From assembly GCA_021298235.1 (NCBI GenBank), contig JAJTDX010000006.1, forward strand, positions 1 to 42,248: a stretch of 42,248 nt of DNA, in the 5' to 3' direction. Of the stretch, positions 26,237-35,497 are shown piece after piece (position 1 is the stretch's first letter; each line of letters begins with the position of its first letter). The notes beneath the pieces were generated by a model, which was not told the origin of the DNA, ran no database searches, and saw only the letters and a list, made by a program, of their open reading frames with translations. The DNA is from Cryomorphaceae bacterium. GTDB lineage: Bacteria > Bacteroidota > Bacteroidia > Flavobacteriales > Crocinitomicaceae. The position numbers and the translations under genes were made by a program.

Positions 26237-28168
26237 ATGAACAAACCATTCCTTTCTTCTGCTTTGAGCAGAATACTTACGATATCCTTTATTCTTGTTG
26301 GTTTTGTAGTTTTTGGACAGACAAAGCTGGTACGTGGAAAGTTTGTAGACCAACGAACAAAACGTCCCATAGAAGAAATGGAGGTCACGCTGAAAAACAT
26401 TGCTACGGGCAAGACCTACACTGCTGAGACTGACGACAATGGTATCTTCGAATTTAGCAATATTCCTTTTGGAGAAAATAGATTAAGTGTAACAGACGAA
26501 GATTACACTCCTCAGATTTGCGACACACTGATCCTCAACTCCAAAGAACATAAAGAAAGCTATAACTACAGCCAAGAGGAACCCTTTACTGCTTCACTTA
26601 AAGTATCCTGGATGTTCAATTGGGGCGACCGAAAAATGGAAGATGCCGACGGAAAACCTTATGTTAAGGAACATTATTGGTCTCATCTCACCGGAAAAAT
26701 TATACTGACCATTTATGGCCTTTGTCTGTTATTGGTATTTTTCTATTCCGTGCTCCAACTCTCACTTGCAATCGCTTATGTTCGGAATAAGAAGAAAAAA
26801 GCGGAGCAAGCGAAGCCGGTATTTGACCCGTCAACCGCCCCTAAGGTCACGATACAATTGCCGATGTTCAATGAGCTTTACGTTGCCGAACGAATCATTG
26901 AGACATGTGCAGCTTTTGAATATCCGGCGGACAAATTTCAGATTCAGGTTTTAGATGATTCAACAGACGAAACGAAGGATGTAATTGCCAACAAAGTGGC
27001 GGAAGTGGCAGCCAGAGGCATTAATATTCAGCATATACATCGTGTAGATCGTACCGGATACAAAGCTGGTGCTCTCGACGCTGCAATGGACCAAGTTGAG
27101 GGAGATTTTATTGCCATTTTCGATGCAGATTTCATCCCGGACCCTGACTTCTTGATCAAAACAATGCCTTACTTCGCGGATGCGAGTGTTGGGGTCGTTC
27201 AAACGAGATGGGGACATATTAATAAGTCTTATTCAGTATTGACAGAACTTCAAGCCTTTGGATTAAATGGTCATTTTGCCATTGAACAAGGAGGAAGAAA
27301 TGCATCGGGTCATTTTATCAATTTCAATGGTACCGGAGGAATCTGGAGAAAAACATGTATTGTAGATGCCGGTGGATGGGAGCATGACACCTTGACTGAG
27401 GACCTAGACCTCAGTTACCGAGCTCAAATCAAAGGATGGAAATTCAGGTATCTTGAGGATGTAATTGCACCGGCTGAATTACCGATTACCATGTCGGCTC
27501 TTAAAAGTCAGCAACATCGATGGATGAAAGGAGGAGCAGAATGTTTCGTGAAAATGTGGAAAACACTTTTACGAGCAAATGGTGTGAAGCTTTCTGATCG
27601 CGTGCATGGTCTTTCGCATTTATTTAACTCTACTGTATTCTTCTTCATTTTGGTCATTTCTATCCTGAGCTTATTTGTTTTACACGTCAAGGATTCGTTC
27701 TCTGATTTGAACTATATTCTCCAGTATATGGGTGTATTTATAATAAGTACGATGTTCCTTATGTTCTATTACTGGCATTCCTACAGAGATAAAACAGATC
27801 AGCAATTCAAGTCCTTCATTCGTTTTGTCGGGCGCTTTTTTCAATTCCTTGTCGTTTCCATGGGACTCTCCCTGAGCAACACTGTGGCGGTTTTGGAAGG
27901 ATATCTTGGAATTAAAAGCTCATTTGTTCGAACGCCCAAGTTCAATGTGGCAAAGAAAAGTGAATTCAAAGGCAACAAGTACGATAAAAAAAGTCTCTCT
28001 ATCATTAACATTTTGGAAGGCTTATTTATGGTGATTTTTGGCTTTACCGCTTTAAATAGAATTATCTATGGAGATCTTGGTATGGCACCGTTCCACTTAA
28101 TGCTTTCTATCGGATATGGAGTGATCTTCTTCTCAACTCTAAAAGAGATTCGAACGGCAAACGCCTAG
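26237..28168 (+). CDS. Cellulose-synthase-like GT2 with an N-terminal secreted beta-sandwich domain
   Basis: A 643-residue membrane protein. Residues 1-28 look like a signal peptide (VGFVVFGQ), ~30-105 a carboxypeptidase-regulatory-like beta-sandwich (VRGKFVDQRTKRPIEEMEV, TDDNGIFEFSNIPFGE), ~153-182 a membrane helix, ~200-435 the GT2 catalytic domain, and at least four more membrane segments to the end. Processive-synthase residues are present: D240/D241 (DDS), DAD 296-298, TED 387-389 and QQHRW 425-429. This set fits membrane synthases such as CESA/CslA, which polymerise beta-glycans or mannans and push them through the membrane. The extra periplasmic domain is unusual. There is no PilZ domain. 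The 3' end overlaps by four bases the convergent glycosidase gene. Confidence 0.88.
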   Translation: MNKPFLSSALSRILTISFILVGFVVFGQTKLVRGKFVDQRTKRPIEEMEVTLKNIATGKTYTAETDDNGIFEFSNIPFGENRLSVTDEDYTPQICDTLILNSKEHKESYNYSQEEPFTASLKVSWMFNWGDRKMEDADGKPYVKEHYWSHLTGKIILTIYGLCLLLVFFYSVLQLSLAIAYVRNKKKKAEQAKPVFDPSTAPKVTIQLPMFNELYVAERIIETCAAFEYPADKFQIQVLDDSTDETKDVIANKVAEVAARGINIQHIHRVDRTGYKAGALDAAMDQVEGDFIAIFDADFIPDPDFLIKTMPYFADASVGVVQTRWGHINKSYSVLTELQAFGLNGHFAIEQGGRNASGHFINFNGTGGIWRKTCIVDAGGWEHDTLTEDLDLSYRAQIKGWKFRYLEDVIAPAELPITMSALKSQQHRWMKGGAECFVKMWKTLLRANGVKLSDRVHGLSHLFNSTVFFFILVISILSLFVLHVKDSFSDLNYILQYMGVFIISTMFLMFYYWHSYRDKTDQQFKSFIRFVGRFFQFLVVSMGLSLSNTVAVLEGYLGIKSSFVRTPKFNVAKKSEFKGNKYDKKSLSIINILEGLFMVIFGFTALNRIIYGDLGMAPFHLMLSIGYGVIFFSTLKEIRTANA

Positions 28169-30444
28169 CGCCAGCACTTACCGTATTCCAGTACTTTAAA
28201 GGCGATGTCGGGGTCTATTTTGTGATCCATTGCCGGCGCATAGATCTTTAAGACACCTTTACGATTCGTTTTAACAGTCTTGACAGGACCTGGTTTTCCC
28301 ACATTGGTATCGTAGAAGTTTATGGTGTAAAGGCATCTTTTTTTCAGTCCAAACATTTCGACAAAGTAAGTATCCTCAGGTATGTCAATAGGTTTTTCCT
28401 GAAGGTCGTCATCCTCAGGCTTTGCAATATATGGAATATGGTATGGATCCGTGCCGTTTAACATGCTTTTCAAACAAGGGTACTCTTCAATCAGATTGTA
28501 CCAATGAACGGATCTGTTCTGCATCCAACCAAATCCTTGGGACTGATCTTCAGACACCTGCATGTAGGCCTCCAACAAGTCATCTTTTCGATACAACGAA
28601 GCAGAGCTTCTTCGAATTTTTTTATCCGTCAACGGCCAGCGCTGGGCGATTACTGGACGGCCATTTATTGTTCTGATCGAAGAATAATTGACGGTTTCGT
28701 AATCTATAGTACTCATGAATTCATGCAATGGCAAATAATATTTCCCCCACATTGCATAACGTTTGGGTTCATCTTGGTTCCACCAATCCAATCCTGCAAC
28801 AGCACAACCCGAGGCAAACGTAAACCAAAGATCTTGCTTGATCATAAAATCCGCGCAATTATTAAAGTCTTTTGTTGGATCGATTTTGTCGTCCTCTGGA
28901 ATCTTACGTTGCACGGTAAGTATGTGACCAAACTCATCATAGATGAAAGGTTTTTTTTGATAATCCGGATAGCTTATTCTTCCATTTTGATAGCCAGTAT
29001 TCAATTCCGATACAGAATAATACCTCGCGAGAAGATTCCGGTTTCTGATTTTTCCAACAGAGGGTATAGCTTCAAACATATAGTCATGGAATCCGGTGAA
29101 ATCAATGCAAGGCAAATTATAAAGCTCCGGATCCCAAAGAGTTTTCGAAAAATTCTTCCCAGTGATCATTGAGATACTAATCAAGTGCTGATCGTTGAGC
29201 TCATATCTCAGATATCTGGACAGCTCATCCGTCCAATCTCTGACGTGACGACGGTTTTCACTATGATCCATCCATTTCCCATCCACCTCAACATCGCGGT
29301 ATTCTGCCGTCTCATCAACTTCTGACATTAATTGCCATCCGGCTACAGAAGAAGAATAGCCGTAGCGTGCAGAGAGGTATCTGAAATAATTTTTCAAATG
29401 ATCTCTTGCCTTTGGGTTGCTGTAAAACTCAATAGCTTTTGAAATTCCGATCGGAGCCTCGCATGCAATTGTTGCCGGTGTTTTGTCAAGATCATTGTAG
29501 CAATATTTCTCCCAACGAATCCCGGGAAGATCTTCTTTGTCATCCGGCTTACTCATCAAAGGTCCGTGCATCAGGGTACAAAACAAAAAATAGATTTCGT
29601 TTTTATCACAATATTCTACTACGCGATCAAATTCCCATGCCTGCCCCATTTTTGGCTTGTAATTCCCGAGAGCTTCCCACTCCAGTTGCATAAACCAGGG
29701 AGCGGCAACAAAACGCGTAAAGTTTCCTTGCGTCTTATCAAAAGCTTCCAAAGCTTTATGAATCATATCGAATTTTTTAGGCCCTACAGCCTTGTCCATG
29801 GTGTACCAATCCTCCCAGGATGTCCAGGGAATATCCTGGCCAACACCGTGAAAGCTTTTGCCTGAACCGGAAAACTTCAGATGTTTGCCATCAGTACCCA
29901 CTTGTAAACAACCTTTGTGTGTAGATTCGTTCACTTTAAAAGAAACAAAAAAATCTTGAGTGTGCCCAAATTTGGACCTAAGTGAAACTTTGACGAAATA
30001 CTCTCCCGCCTGTGGAGGCTCAAAACGAATGCGAAACGAAAAAGATGTTGTATCAGGGATCCATCTATTGGAGCGAAGATCACGCTTAAATGCTTCATAA
30101 TAAAACCCACTTCTCTTCTGAATCAGTTTCCCGTTGGAATAAAACTCAGCCTCCAGGGAAAGATCATGCCGATTAAACGGATTGATTTTTCTTGAATCCT
30201 TGGAGGAATTCGAAAAAAACGTTTGGATCTGATTATTCAATTCATCAGATAAAGAAATCCCAAGTTCAACCTTTGAACCCTTGTTGAAAATAAAGGGTTC
30301 ATTCTTCGATTGACCGGTAAACCATGCCAATGAACGAATAGGCGCATCTTTAGCTGAAGAATATGATTGTATTAGAAATGGTTGAGCATTTGCTTCAATA
30401 AATGCAGTCAAAACAATCGAGCAGAGCGCATACCAAAGTTTCAT
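28165..30444 (-). CDS. Secreted GH-A-like (DUF5060-type) glycoside hydrolase
   Basis: A 759-residue protein with signal peptide ending EANAQ. Residues ~35-175 are a beta-sandwich like DUF5060 ([27 protein letters not shown]). Residues ~190-610 look like a TIM barrel of clan [13 protein letters not shown] with likely acid/base E375 and FIYDEFGH with likely nucleophile E504. A short beta-rich domain ends the protein. There is no T9SS sorting domain, so it is probably periplasmic. Mannanase- or glucanase-like activity is suggested only by the fold. It starts four bases inside yidD's end, so it is transcribed with yidD, and converges on the GT2 gene; it may trim the polymer made by that synthase, as BcsZ does for cellulose. 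Confidence 0.75.
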   Translation of the reverse strand: MKLWYALCSIVLTAFIEANAQPFLIQSYSSAKDAPIRSLAWFTGQSKNEPFIFNKGSKVELGISLSDELNNQIQTFFSNSSKDSRKINPFNRHDLSLEAEFYSNGKLIQKRSGFYYEAFKRDLRSNRWIPDTTSFSFRIRFEPPQAGEYFVKVSLRSKFGHTQDFFVSFKVNESTHKGCLQVGTDGKHLKFSGSGKSFHGVGQDIPWTSWEDWYTMDKAVGPKKFDMIHKALEAFDKTQGNFTRFVAAPWFMQLEWEALGNYKPKMGQAWEFDRVVEYCDKNEIYFLFCTLMHGPLMSKPDDKEDLPGIRWEKYCYNDLDKTPATIACEAPIGISKAIEFYSNPKARDHLKNYFRYLSARYGYSSSVAGWQLMSEVDETAEYRDVEVDGKWMDHSENRRHVRDWTDELSRYLRYELNDQHLISISMITGKNFSKTLWDPELYNLPCIDFTGFHDYMFEAIPSVGKIRNRNLLARYYSVSELNTGYQNGRISYPDYQKKPFIYDEFGHILTVQRKIPEDDKIDPTKDFNNCADFMIKQDLWFTFASGCAVAGLDWWNQDEPKRYAMWGKYYLPLHEFMSTIDYETVNYSSIRTINGRPVIAQRWPLTDKKIRRSSASLYRKDDLLEAYMQVSEDQSQGFGWMQNRSVHWYNLIEEYPCLKSMLNGTDPYHIPYIAKPEDDDLQEKPIDIPEDTYFVEMFGLKKRCLYTINFYDTNVGKPGPVKTVKTNRKGVLKIYAPAMDHKIDPDIAFKVLEYGKCWR

Positions 30445-30689
30445 TCTGTGATGTTTTTTTTTGGTACAGGATCATATCCATGGCCTCCTTTCGGGTGACA
30501 AGACGCAATTCGTTTCAACCCAAGCCAAGTCCCTTTAAATGGACCCCACTCTTTAATTGCTTCTATCATATATGTTGAGCAGGTTGGTGTATATCGACAC
30601 GCAGGTGGGAAAAGCGGGGATATCAACTTTTGATACACTCGAACCATAAAAATCAATGGCCAACTCAATATTTTGAAGACAATCCGCAC
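30441..30689 (-). CDS. yidD: Membrane protein insertion efficiency factor YidD
   Basis: A small membrane-associated protein of about 82 residues with the full family signature: [27 protein letters not shown] (in pieces: [23 protein letters not shown]), then [20 protein letters not shown]. It helps YidC place proteins in the inner membrane. A formal start is TTG 30695, but that codon is part of a TACATTTG promoter-like element, so GTG 30689, giving [10 protein letters not shown], is more likely. Family members usually have about this many residues before the conserved core. It overlaps the glycosidase gene by four bases. Confidence 0.9.
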   Translation of the reverse strand: MRIVFKILSWPLIFMVRVYQKLISPLFPPACRYTPTCSTYMIEAIKEWGPFKGTWLGLKRIASCHPKGGHGYDPVPKKNITE

Positions 30690-30692
30690 AAA

Positions 30693-30700
30693 CAAATGTA
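30693..30700 (-). promoter_or_regulatory. Possible -7 element (TACATTTG) for yidD and the glycosidase
   Basis: TACATTTG on the minus strand, four bases before the GTG at 30689. A TTTC sits about 22 bases further upstream in place of the usual TTTG. If active, the yidD message would be nearly leaderless. Confidence 0.4.
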
Positions 30701-30806
30701 CATTTTACACAGGTATCTGTGAGAAAATACTCTGTTAAAATTATCAGAAAGTACCGATTAAAGCAGGTTTTTAGCTAATTTTAAAACTTAATCAAACTCT
30801 CCAAGC

Positions 30807-31757
30807 TTGACCATTAGAGTATTGTTTCTGTTGCTTTTTGCTTTGCCATATTTGTATGCGCAGCCATTTAATTCGTGGGAACATGAAAAGATTGAGGTAC
30901 ACAATAGAGAGTCCATTAACACCATCCTAGACGCGGAGTCTATTTTTGAAGAACGTTGGGATGTCTTACCTCAACCGCAATTCTGGATGCAAATTATGCG
31001 CTTAGCCCCGGATTCTTGCCTGATCAATGTTGCTTCCACAAGACAAGTCCTTGTTAAAATGTCCTTGAGGGACTGGCACAATCAGACTGAAACAGAAAAA
31101 TCGGCTTTTCGTGACAGCTTGCGTTCACTTCATGGGTTGGTTGCCGGAGAACGTATTAATGTTACCACAGGAAAGAACGATTTTTACCGCTTCAAAGATG
31201 TATATCCAACCTTATCCAAAGGCGTCGAGGTATTTGAGAAAAATGGAGTTGATCCGTGGTATGCCCAGGCAATTTTGCTCATTGAAAGTCCCGGACAGCT
31301 AGCAAAATCCATCAGCGGAGCATACGGCGCTTTTCAACTTATGCCCAGTGTGGCAAGAGCGCAGGGACTAACTGTAAACGAGAAGGTAGATGAACGTAAG
31401 AATTTCGAGCGTTCGGCGTATGCCGCTTCCCGATTGATCAAACGAATTTGCATCCCTGAAGCAAAAAAAATTCTCGAAGCACACCAGCTGAAAGTAGATG
31501 AAAATGACTTGTGGTTCAGATTATTTGTTTTACACGTGTATCACGCCGGTGCTGGAAATGTAGCTGCCGTTGTCAATAAGATCGGACCGGTGCAAGGCGA
31601 CAAGGAGCTAATTACGAAAATGTGGCAAACTTCTGCAGGCGGATTTGGCAATAATTCTCAGAATTATACACAACTCGCATTAGCGGCACAGCTGATCCTA
31701 CACAACATGATCTACGAACACTGCGACCAGATCTTTGATTGTGCTTCGTTTAATTGA
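30807..31757 (+). CDS. Periplasmic lytic transglycosylase (SLT domain)
   Basis: A 316-residue protein. The start TTG 30807 is the only one giving an intact signal peptide (TIRVLFLLLFALPYLYAQ). The catalytic domain lies at ~145-265: E160 in LIESPG is the likely acid, then SGAYGAFQLMP (171-180) and YHAGAGNVAAV near 245. The ~120 residues before it are not a recognised domain. It would cut glycan strands of peptidoglycan in the periplasm. It lies in the opposite orientation to yidD. It ends close to a perfect 18-bp palindrome shared with the next, convergent gene. Confidence 0.85.
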   Translation: MTIRVLFLLLFALPYLYAQPFNSWEHEKIEVHNRESINTILDAESIFEERWDVLPQPQFWMQIMRLAPDSCLINVASTRQVLVKMSLRDWHNQTETEKSAFRDSLRSLHGLVAGERINVTTGKNDFYRFKDVYPTLSKGVEVFEKNGVDPWYAQAILLIESPGQLAKSISGAYGAFQLMPSVARAQGLTVNEKVDERKNFERSAYAASRLIKRICIPEAKKILEAHQLKVDENDLWFRLFVLHVYHAGAGNVAAVVNKIGPVQGDKELITKMWQTSAGGFGNNSQNYTQLALAAQLILHNMIYEHCDQIFDCASFN

Positions 31758-31761
31758 TGTT

Positions 31762-31779
31762 TTGATAGTTAACTATCAA
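31762..31779. terminator. Perfect 18-bp palindrome between convergent genes
   Basis: TTGATAGTT followed by AACTATCAA. It contains the stop codon of the minus-strand gene (at 31769-31771). It may be a bidirectional terminator, though it has no T tract and no loop of its own, or a protein-binding site. Confidence 0.45.
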
Positions 31780-33223
31780 TTCCACTTACCTTGCCTTTCA
31801 TCTCTTTGACCAGGATGTCCACCACTTGTTTAAGGATGTTAACATTGTCTTTTTTAGCTCTTAGAATCAGTGTAGAACCTTCATTATCCATTTCAAAAGT
31901 CACGTATTTGAGCTGATTGATGAGTGTGGCTGGACCTTCAAATTCGAATGTTGAAAGATCTACCTTCTCCAGATTTAAAAAGAAATGCATGCCTTTCATT
32001 CCAAAATCATCACTGCCTTCAGGTAAAGTTAGTTCGCTTCCCGGAGATGGCGCGTTCGATTTCTTACTTGCGACAGTCAGCTCTGTACCTTTGAGCTCGA
32101 CATGCTCCATATTTTCCTGAAGCATCGGTATTAATTGCTGTTGAGCCATTGCCTTACCTTGTTTGCCCAAGCCAACGAAAAAATTGAAGTCTGAGATTCC
32201 TTCCATCATGTCTGGCTGACCTAGTAACGCCATTCCCAACTCCCCATTGATCATGTTACTTAACTTTCCACCACTCATGACATAAAACATTGCAAAAGGA
32301 CCGGCAGATTGAACCAAGTTAGCCATAGATTCAGGGGAGTAATTATCCATAAGCTCCTGAAATTTTCGCACGTCCATATTCATTGAAAAACCCATGATCG
32401 GTTCTCCTTTACCTAAACGCTTTGCTACTTTGGCATCAGAATCTGAACGGAAGAACATAGTTGACATCAGCTTATCAGAGAATAAATTTTCACTCTGCAT
32501 AAGTAGTTGACCATTTTCAAAGTTCAGAGTTGACTTTATGTAAGAGTCGTGTGCCATTTCTTTTAGCTCTTTTTTCTTTTTTGTGGACAAACTAGCTAGC
32601 GACGTGTTCGATGTTGCATATAAATTCTCGATGCTCACACCCGTCACAATTTCGCCTTCTCCTTCCAAAATCTCTTCGACTTTGCCATCTGAAAGTTCTT
32701 TTCGGACATCGGCAAAAACATCAGACAGCACTTTTTTAGCATCGTACTTCTCCTTTTTACTGATGATTAGAGATAAATTGTTCTTTATTCCGACAGACAC
32801 ATCCCCGCTTGAAAAATAAGTCATTCCTTCCGATTCTTCTAAATCATAGCCTTGCTCCATTAATTTTGAAGCCAATGAATCCTTATTTATTGTTTCAACG
32901 AATGCAATGATGGTTTTTGGAGTACCATCTTCAAGGAAAGGACCTTCCAAGGCAAAGTGCACAGGTGTTTTTAGATTCACTGAACCGGCTAGACTTTGAA
33001 GATACCCGTGCGCCACAATTCCAAATTTAGGAACAGAACGGTACTCCGCTTTTTCCAGAATTGAATGAATGTCGATCTTTCCGAAAGTAACTACATCAGG
33101 ATTAGCTTTGATATATGCAGAGAGATATTCACCGGGAGTTCGCTCGTCTGGTCCATTGCTACAAGAAAATAGTACTAAAGCGGAACTAATTAAAATTGAA
33201 AAAAAAGGAAAAAAATTCTTCAT
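31769..33223 (-). CDS. DUF4836-like lipoprotein
   Basis: A 484-residue protein with a lipobox (LVLFSCSNG, Cys ~21). The body resembles DUF4836 proteins of Bacteroidota: an early IKANPDVVTFGKIDIHSILEK segment (in two pieces), FALEGPFLEDGTPKTIIAF, MTYFSSGDVSVGI, NLSLIISKKEKY, repeated halves rich in beta strand and no catalytic motif. It is probably an outer-membrane or periplasmic lipoprotein of unknown function. Codons and composition match the neighbours. No partner gene is evident; it has its own upstream region of about 80 bases shared with the next divergent gene. Confidence 0.6.
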   Translation of the reverse strand: MKNFFPFFSILISSALVLFSCSNGPDERTPGEYLSAYIKANPDVVTFGKIDIHSILEKAEYRSVPKFGIVAHGYLQSLAGSVNLKTPVHFALEGPFLEDGTPKTIIAFVETINKDSLASKLMEQGYDLEESEGMTYFSSGDVSVGIKNNLSLIISKKEKYDAKKVLSDVFADVRKELSDGKVEEILEGEGEIVTGVSIENLYATSNTSLASLSTKKKKELKEMAHDSYIKSTLNFENGQLLMQSENLFSDKLMSTMFFRSDSDAKVAKRLGKGEPIMGFSMNMDVRKFQELMDNYSPESMANLVQSAGPFAMFYVMSGGKLSNMINGELGMALLGQPDMMEGISDFNFFVGLGKQGKAMAQQQLIPMLQENMEHVELKGTELTVASKKSNAPSPGSELTLPEGSDDFGMKGMHFFLNLEKVDLSTFEFEGPATLINQLKYVTFEMDNEGSTLILRAKKDNVNILKQVVDILVKEMKGKVSGIDS

Positions 33224-33295
33224 GATTGAGTCTATTTTGATTAAATGTACAATTTATTTCGGTATTTGGTCAAGCATAAAATGTGCCACTATACC

Positions 33296-33303
33296 TACCT
33301 TTG
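33296..33303 (+). promoter_or_regulatory. Possible -7 element (TACCTTTG) three bases before the ATG
   Basis: TACCTTTG is followed by TCC and the ATG at 33307. It shows that the longer frame from GTG 33283 is unlikely to be the start, and predicts a leaderless message. The nearest TTTG upstream is 27 bases away, farther than usual. Confidence 0.4.
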
Positions 33304-33306
33304 TCC

Positions 33307-33873
33307 ATGCATTTGATCGAACCCTTTTACGGATGGAGAACCTATTATGTCGCCTCCGAAGATCCCTCCTCCCCTTTCTTCGAAAGAGAATACAGTGAAT
33401 TTGAATTCAGCAATAAGATCTATAATTTTTACATCCATCCTCAGTGGGACTATTTCGGTTCTTCAACGTTGTTCATCAAAATCCTCTTTGTAGAGTACGA
33501 AGATCAATTTGCCGTTCTTGAAATGATCGGTGAATGGAACGATGCCATAGAAAATGATATCATGATACTTAAACGAGACATCATCGAACCACTGATGCAC
33601 AGCGGTATAAACAAATTTATTCTCATCGGTGAAAATGTTCTGAATTACCATTTCTCAGATGATTGTTACTATGAAGAATGGTTTGACGAAGTCGAAGATG
33701 GGTGGATTGCACTCATCAATTTTCATGTTCATGTGTTGTCTGAATTCGAGCGAATCCAAATAGATCATTATTTTGCAATGGGGGGTGAGCTGGAAGAAAT
33801 TGAATGGCGCACTTACACGCCATTTCAATTCTTCAAAAAAGTAGAGAGTCTAGTTGACAAAAGACTCAACTAA
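33307..33873 (+). CDS. Conserved acidic cytoplasmic protein of unknown function
   Basis: A 188-residue protein, start ATG 33307 (MHLIEPFYGWRTYYVASED). No signal peptide and no membrane helix. It is strongly acidic, with YYEEWFDEVEDGW near residue 122. Recognisable short blocks are IYNFYIHPQWDYFGSSTLF, FAVLEMIGEWNDAIENDIM and INKFILIGENVLNYH. I recall close relatives in many Bacteroidota, all uncharacterised. The conserved W, D and E positions suggest a fold with a shared surface, but no enzyme motif is visible. It stands alone between a lipoprotein gene and the cytochrome operon. Confidence 0.75.
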   Translation: MHLIEPFYGWRTYYVASEDPSSPFFEREYSEFEFSNKIYNFYIHPQWDYFGSSTLFIKILFVEYEDQFAVLEMIGEWNDAIENDIMILKRDIIEPLMHSGINKFILIGENVLNYHFSDDCYYEEWFDEVEDGWIALINFHVHVLSEFERIQIDHYFAMGGELEEIEWRTYTPFQFFKKVESLVDKRLN

Positions 33874-33878
33874 AAAAT

Positions 33879-34745
33879 TTATTTATTGATCATAATTTTG
33901 CCAGAAATGGTATTGTTGTTAACCAATAGGTGTACAACATAAATTCCATTTTTCAGATCAGAAGGAAGCTGAATCGTCTGCTCGTTCTTGCCTATCATTG
34001 ACGTACCGATTTCTTTATTTAATACGACTCTACCATTTAAGTCCAAAAGATTAATGGTCATTTCACCTAAAATCAAGCTATTAAAGCTCAATTTAAGCTT
34101 GGAATTCAGTGCATCAATACCAAGAGCTAAACCGCTCACATTCGAAACATTTTCTTCTATCCCAACACCACTTGGAGCAGAAATAGTGTGTTGAGATAAA
34201 TAAATCTGATCTCCTGTAGTTGTGCTATTGTTGTTGGCCTTATTTGCTGCTACATAAAACGTCACATCCCCCACATTGGTGGCAGGTGCTGTCCATGTCC
34301 ATGTCCAGGCTGGTGTAGCACTCGTATTACTTGCAGATGTATGATTCGCGTATTTTTTTGATGTACCGCTTACTAAAGTAGTAGCTCCTGAAGTAAATGT
34401 ACCCGCCATAGCATCCGTAGCGTCAAGTGCGGTTGACTGGAATCCTTTTTTTGCAGGGTCGGAAGTCATTGTCAATGACACGGTATAAACGGACCCAGGA
34501 ATGTACTCAGTAACCGGGGTTGATCCACTCAGAACGGTCAGAATATTTTCGTTACTCCCATCCAATACAGATCCTGAATGGCAAGCGGTACAATTCGTTT
34601 CACCGGGCGCACCAGTTCTTCCAGGCGCAGCGCCCCCACCGTTTTTTTCAGCATGAAGATTCGAAAAGTTATACTCTGCAGAGTTCTGGAGTGAAAGTCC
34701 TGCGACAGCAAGAATAAAAACAGGAAGAATGTAGTTTTTTTTCAT
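33879..34745 (-). CDS. T9SS type A protein with choice-of-anchor V (Reeler-like) domain and CxxCH motif
   Basis: A 288-residue protein with a short signal peptide. Residues ~30-60 hold GGGAAPGRTGAPGETNCTACHSG, with a CxxCH heme motif at C52-C55-H56 (given here in part), followed by a beta-sandwich (~60-190; EYIPGSVYTVSLTMTSD, GFQSTALDA, FYVAANKANNN). The last ~90 residues are a type A sorting domain (INLLDLNGRVVLN, LKNGIYVVHLLV). The combination is known as choice-of-anchor V in Bacteroidota. It would be exposed at the surface as a one-heme cytochrome or a metal-binding protein. It is the last gene of a five-gene operon. Confidence 0.85.
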   Translation of the reverse strand: MKKNYILPVFILAVAGLSLQNSAEYNFSNLHAEKNGGGAAPGRTGAPGETNCTACHSGSVLDGSNENILTVLSGSTPVTEYIPGSVYTVSLTMTSDPAKKGFQSTALDATDAMAGTFTSGATTLVSGTSKKYANHTSASNTSATPAWTWTWTAPATNVGDVTFYVAANKANNNSTTTGDQIYLSQHTISAPSGVGIEENVSNVSGLALGIDALNSKLKLSFNSLILGEMTINLLDLNGRVVLNKEIGTSMIGKNEQTIQLPSDLKNGIYVVHLLVNNNTISGKIMINK

Positions 34746-34758
34746 AATTATAATTTAA

Positions 34759-35097
34759 TTAATTGTTTTGTTTGCCCTGGCTGATCCAGCAGGAAAACTG
34801 GTCGATCAGTGTGTCATTTAAAGCAGGTCCACCCAGAGGCATAAGCTGGGCACCCGTTCCGGTCATAGAGTTTAAAATTTTTGTTGCATTTGTTGAAACG
34901 TTCGAATGACCGCTTAAGTTGGGTGAGGTCATCCCTGGACCATGGCAAGAGATACAATTGTTCTCGATGATGGGTTTTATCTGATCATTAAAGCTGATCG
35001 TTTCATTAGTTAGACATTCTGTGTCTACTTTATCCTTTTTACAAGAAGAAAGCAGCAAGAAACAACAACCAAGAAAAATCACGACAAAATACTTCAT
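34759..35097 (-). CDS. Small lipoprotein c-type cytochrome
   Basis: A 112-residue protein with a lipobox (LLLSSC, Cys19), a class I heme site ENNCISCHG (C48, C51, H52) and a likely distal Met in LMPLGG (M86). It is anchored in a membrane and faces the periplasm or outer surface. Small size and single heme suggest an electron shuttle. It lies 14 bases from the next gene and five from the one before it. Confidence 0.9.
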   Translation of the reverse strand: MKYFVVIFLGCCFLLLSSCKKDKVDTECLTNETISFNDQIKPIIENNCISCHGPGMTSPNLSGHSNVSTNATKILNSMTGTGAQLMPLGGPALNDTLIDQFSCWISQGKQNN

Positions 35098-35101
35098 GGC
35101 T

Positions 35102-35494
35102 TCAATCTTTGAAAAAAGGTTTTATTGCATACCAAAACACGTACGGAAAGAAGTGCATAGTCATGGCATATGTAGGAAAAATCATTGTTAGATATTCATC
35201 AAAATCCAGTGGAAGCTTGAATAACATGGGTGATATCAAACTTACAAAAACAACTAGAGCAAAAGCAAGATTGAAAATGTGCTCACCATATTTTGGAACA
35301 AATTTCAATGAGGCGAAGTAGCCCAAAGACGCGAGAACTGTTCCAAACATACACGCCCCGAAAAGATTCATTTCTGAGATGATGCTTGAGAAATCGTACA
35401 TAAACTCATCCTTAAGAACCGTATAGTACAAATAACAGGCTAAACCTGAAAGAGCACCTGCGATAACTCCGTGTAAGAGATGTTTTTTGAACAT
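35102..35494 (-). CDS. Four-helix integral membrane protein, unknown
   Basis: A 130-residue protein with four hydrophobic segments near residues 5-27, 42-64, 73-93 and 105-126 (for example GVIAGALSGLACYLYY and LAFALVVFVSLISPMLF). Histidines are few (H5, H8, H72, H114). It could be a heme- or quinone-binding partner given its place between YceI and cytochrome c, but no axial-ligand pattern is clear. It is encoded in the middle of the operon. Confidence 0.7.
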   Translation of the reverse strand: MFKKHLLHGVIAGALSGLACYLYYTVLKDEFMYDFSSIISEMNLFGACMFGTVLASLGYFASLKFVPKYGEHIFNLAFALVVFVSLISPMLFKLPLDFDEYLTMIFPTYAMTMHFFPYVFWYAIKPFFKD

Positions 35495-35497
35495 ATG

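Noticed and set aside
28504..29172. A 222-residue plus-strand frame
   Set aside because: It lies wholly antisense inside the glycosidase gene, whose catalytic motifs and length are convincing.
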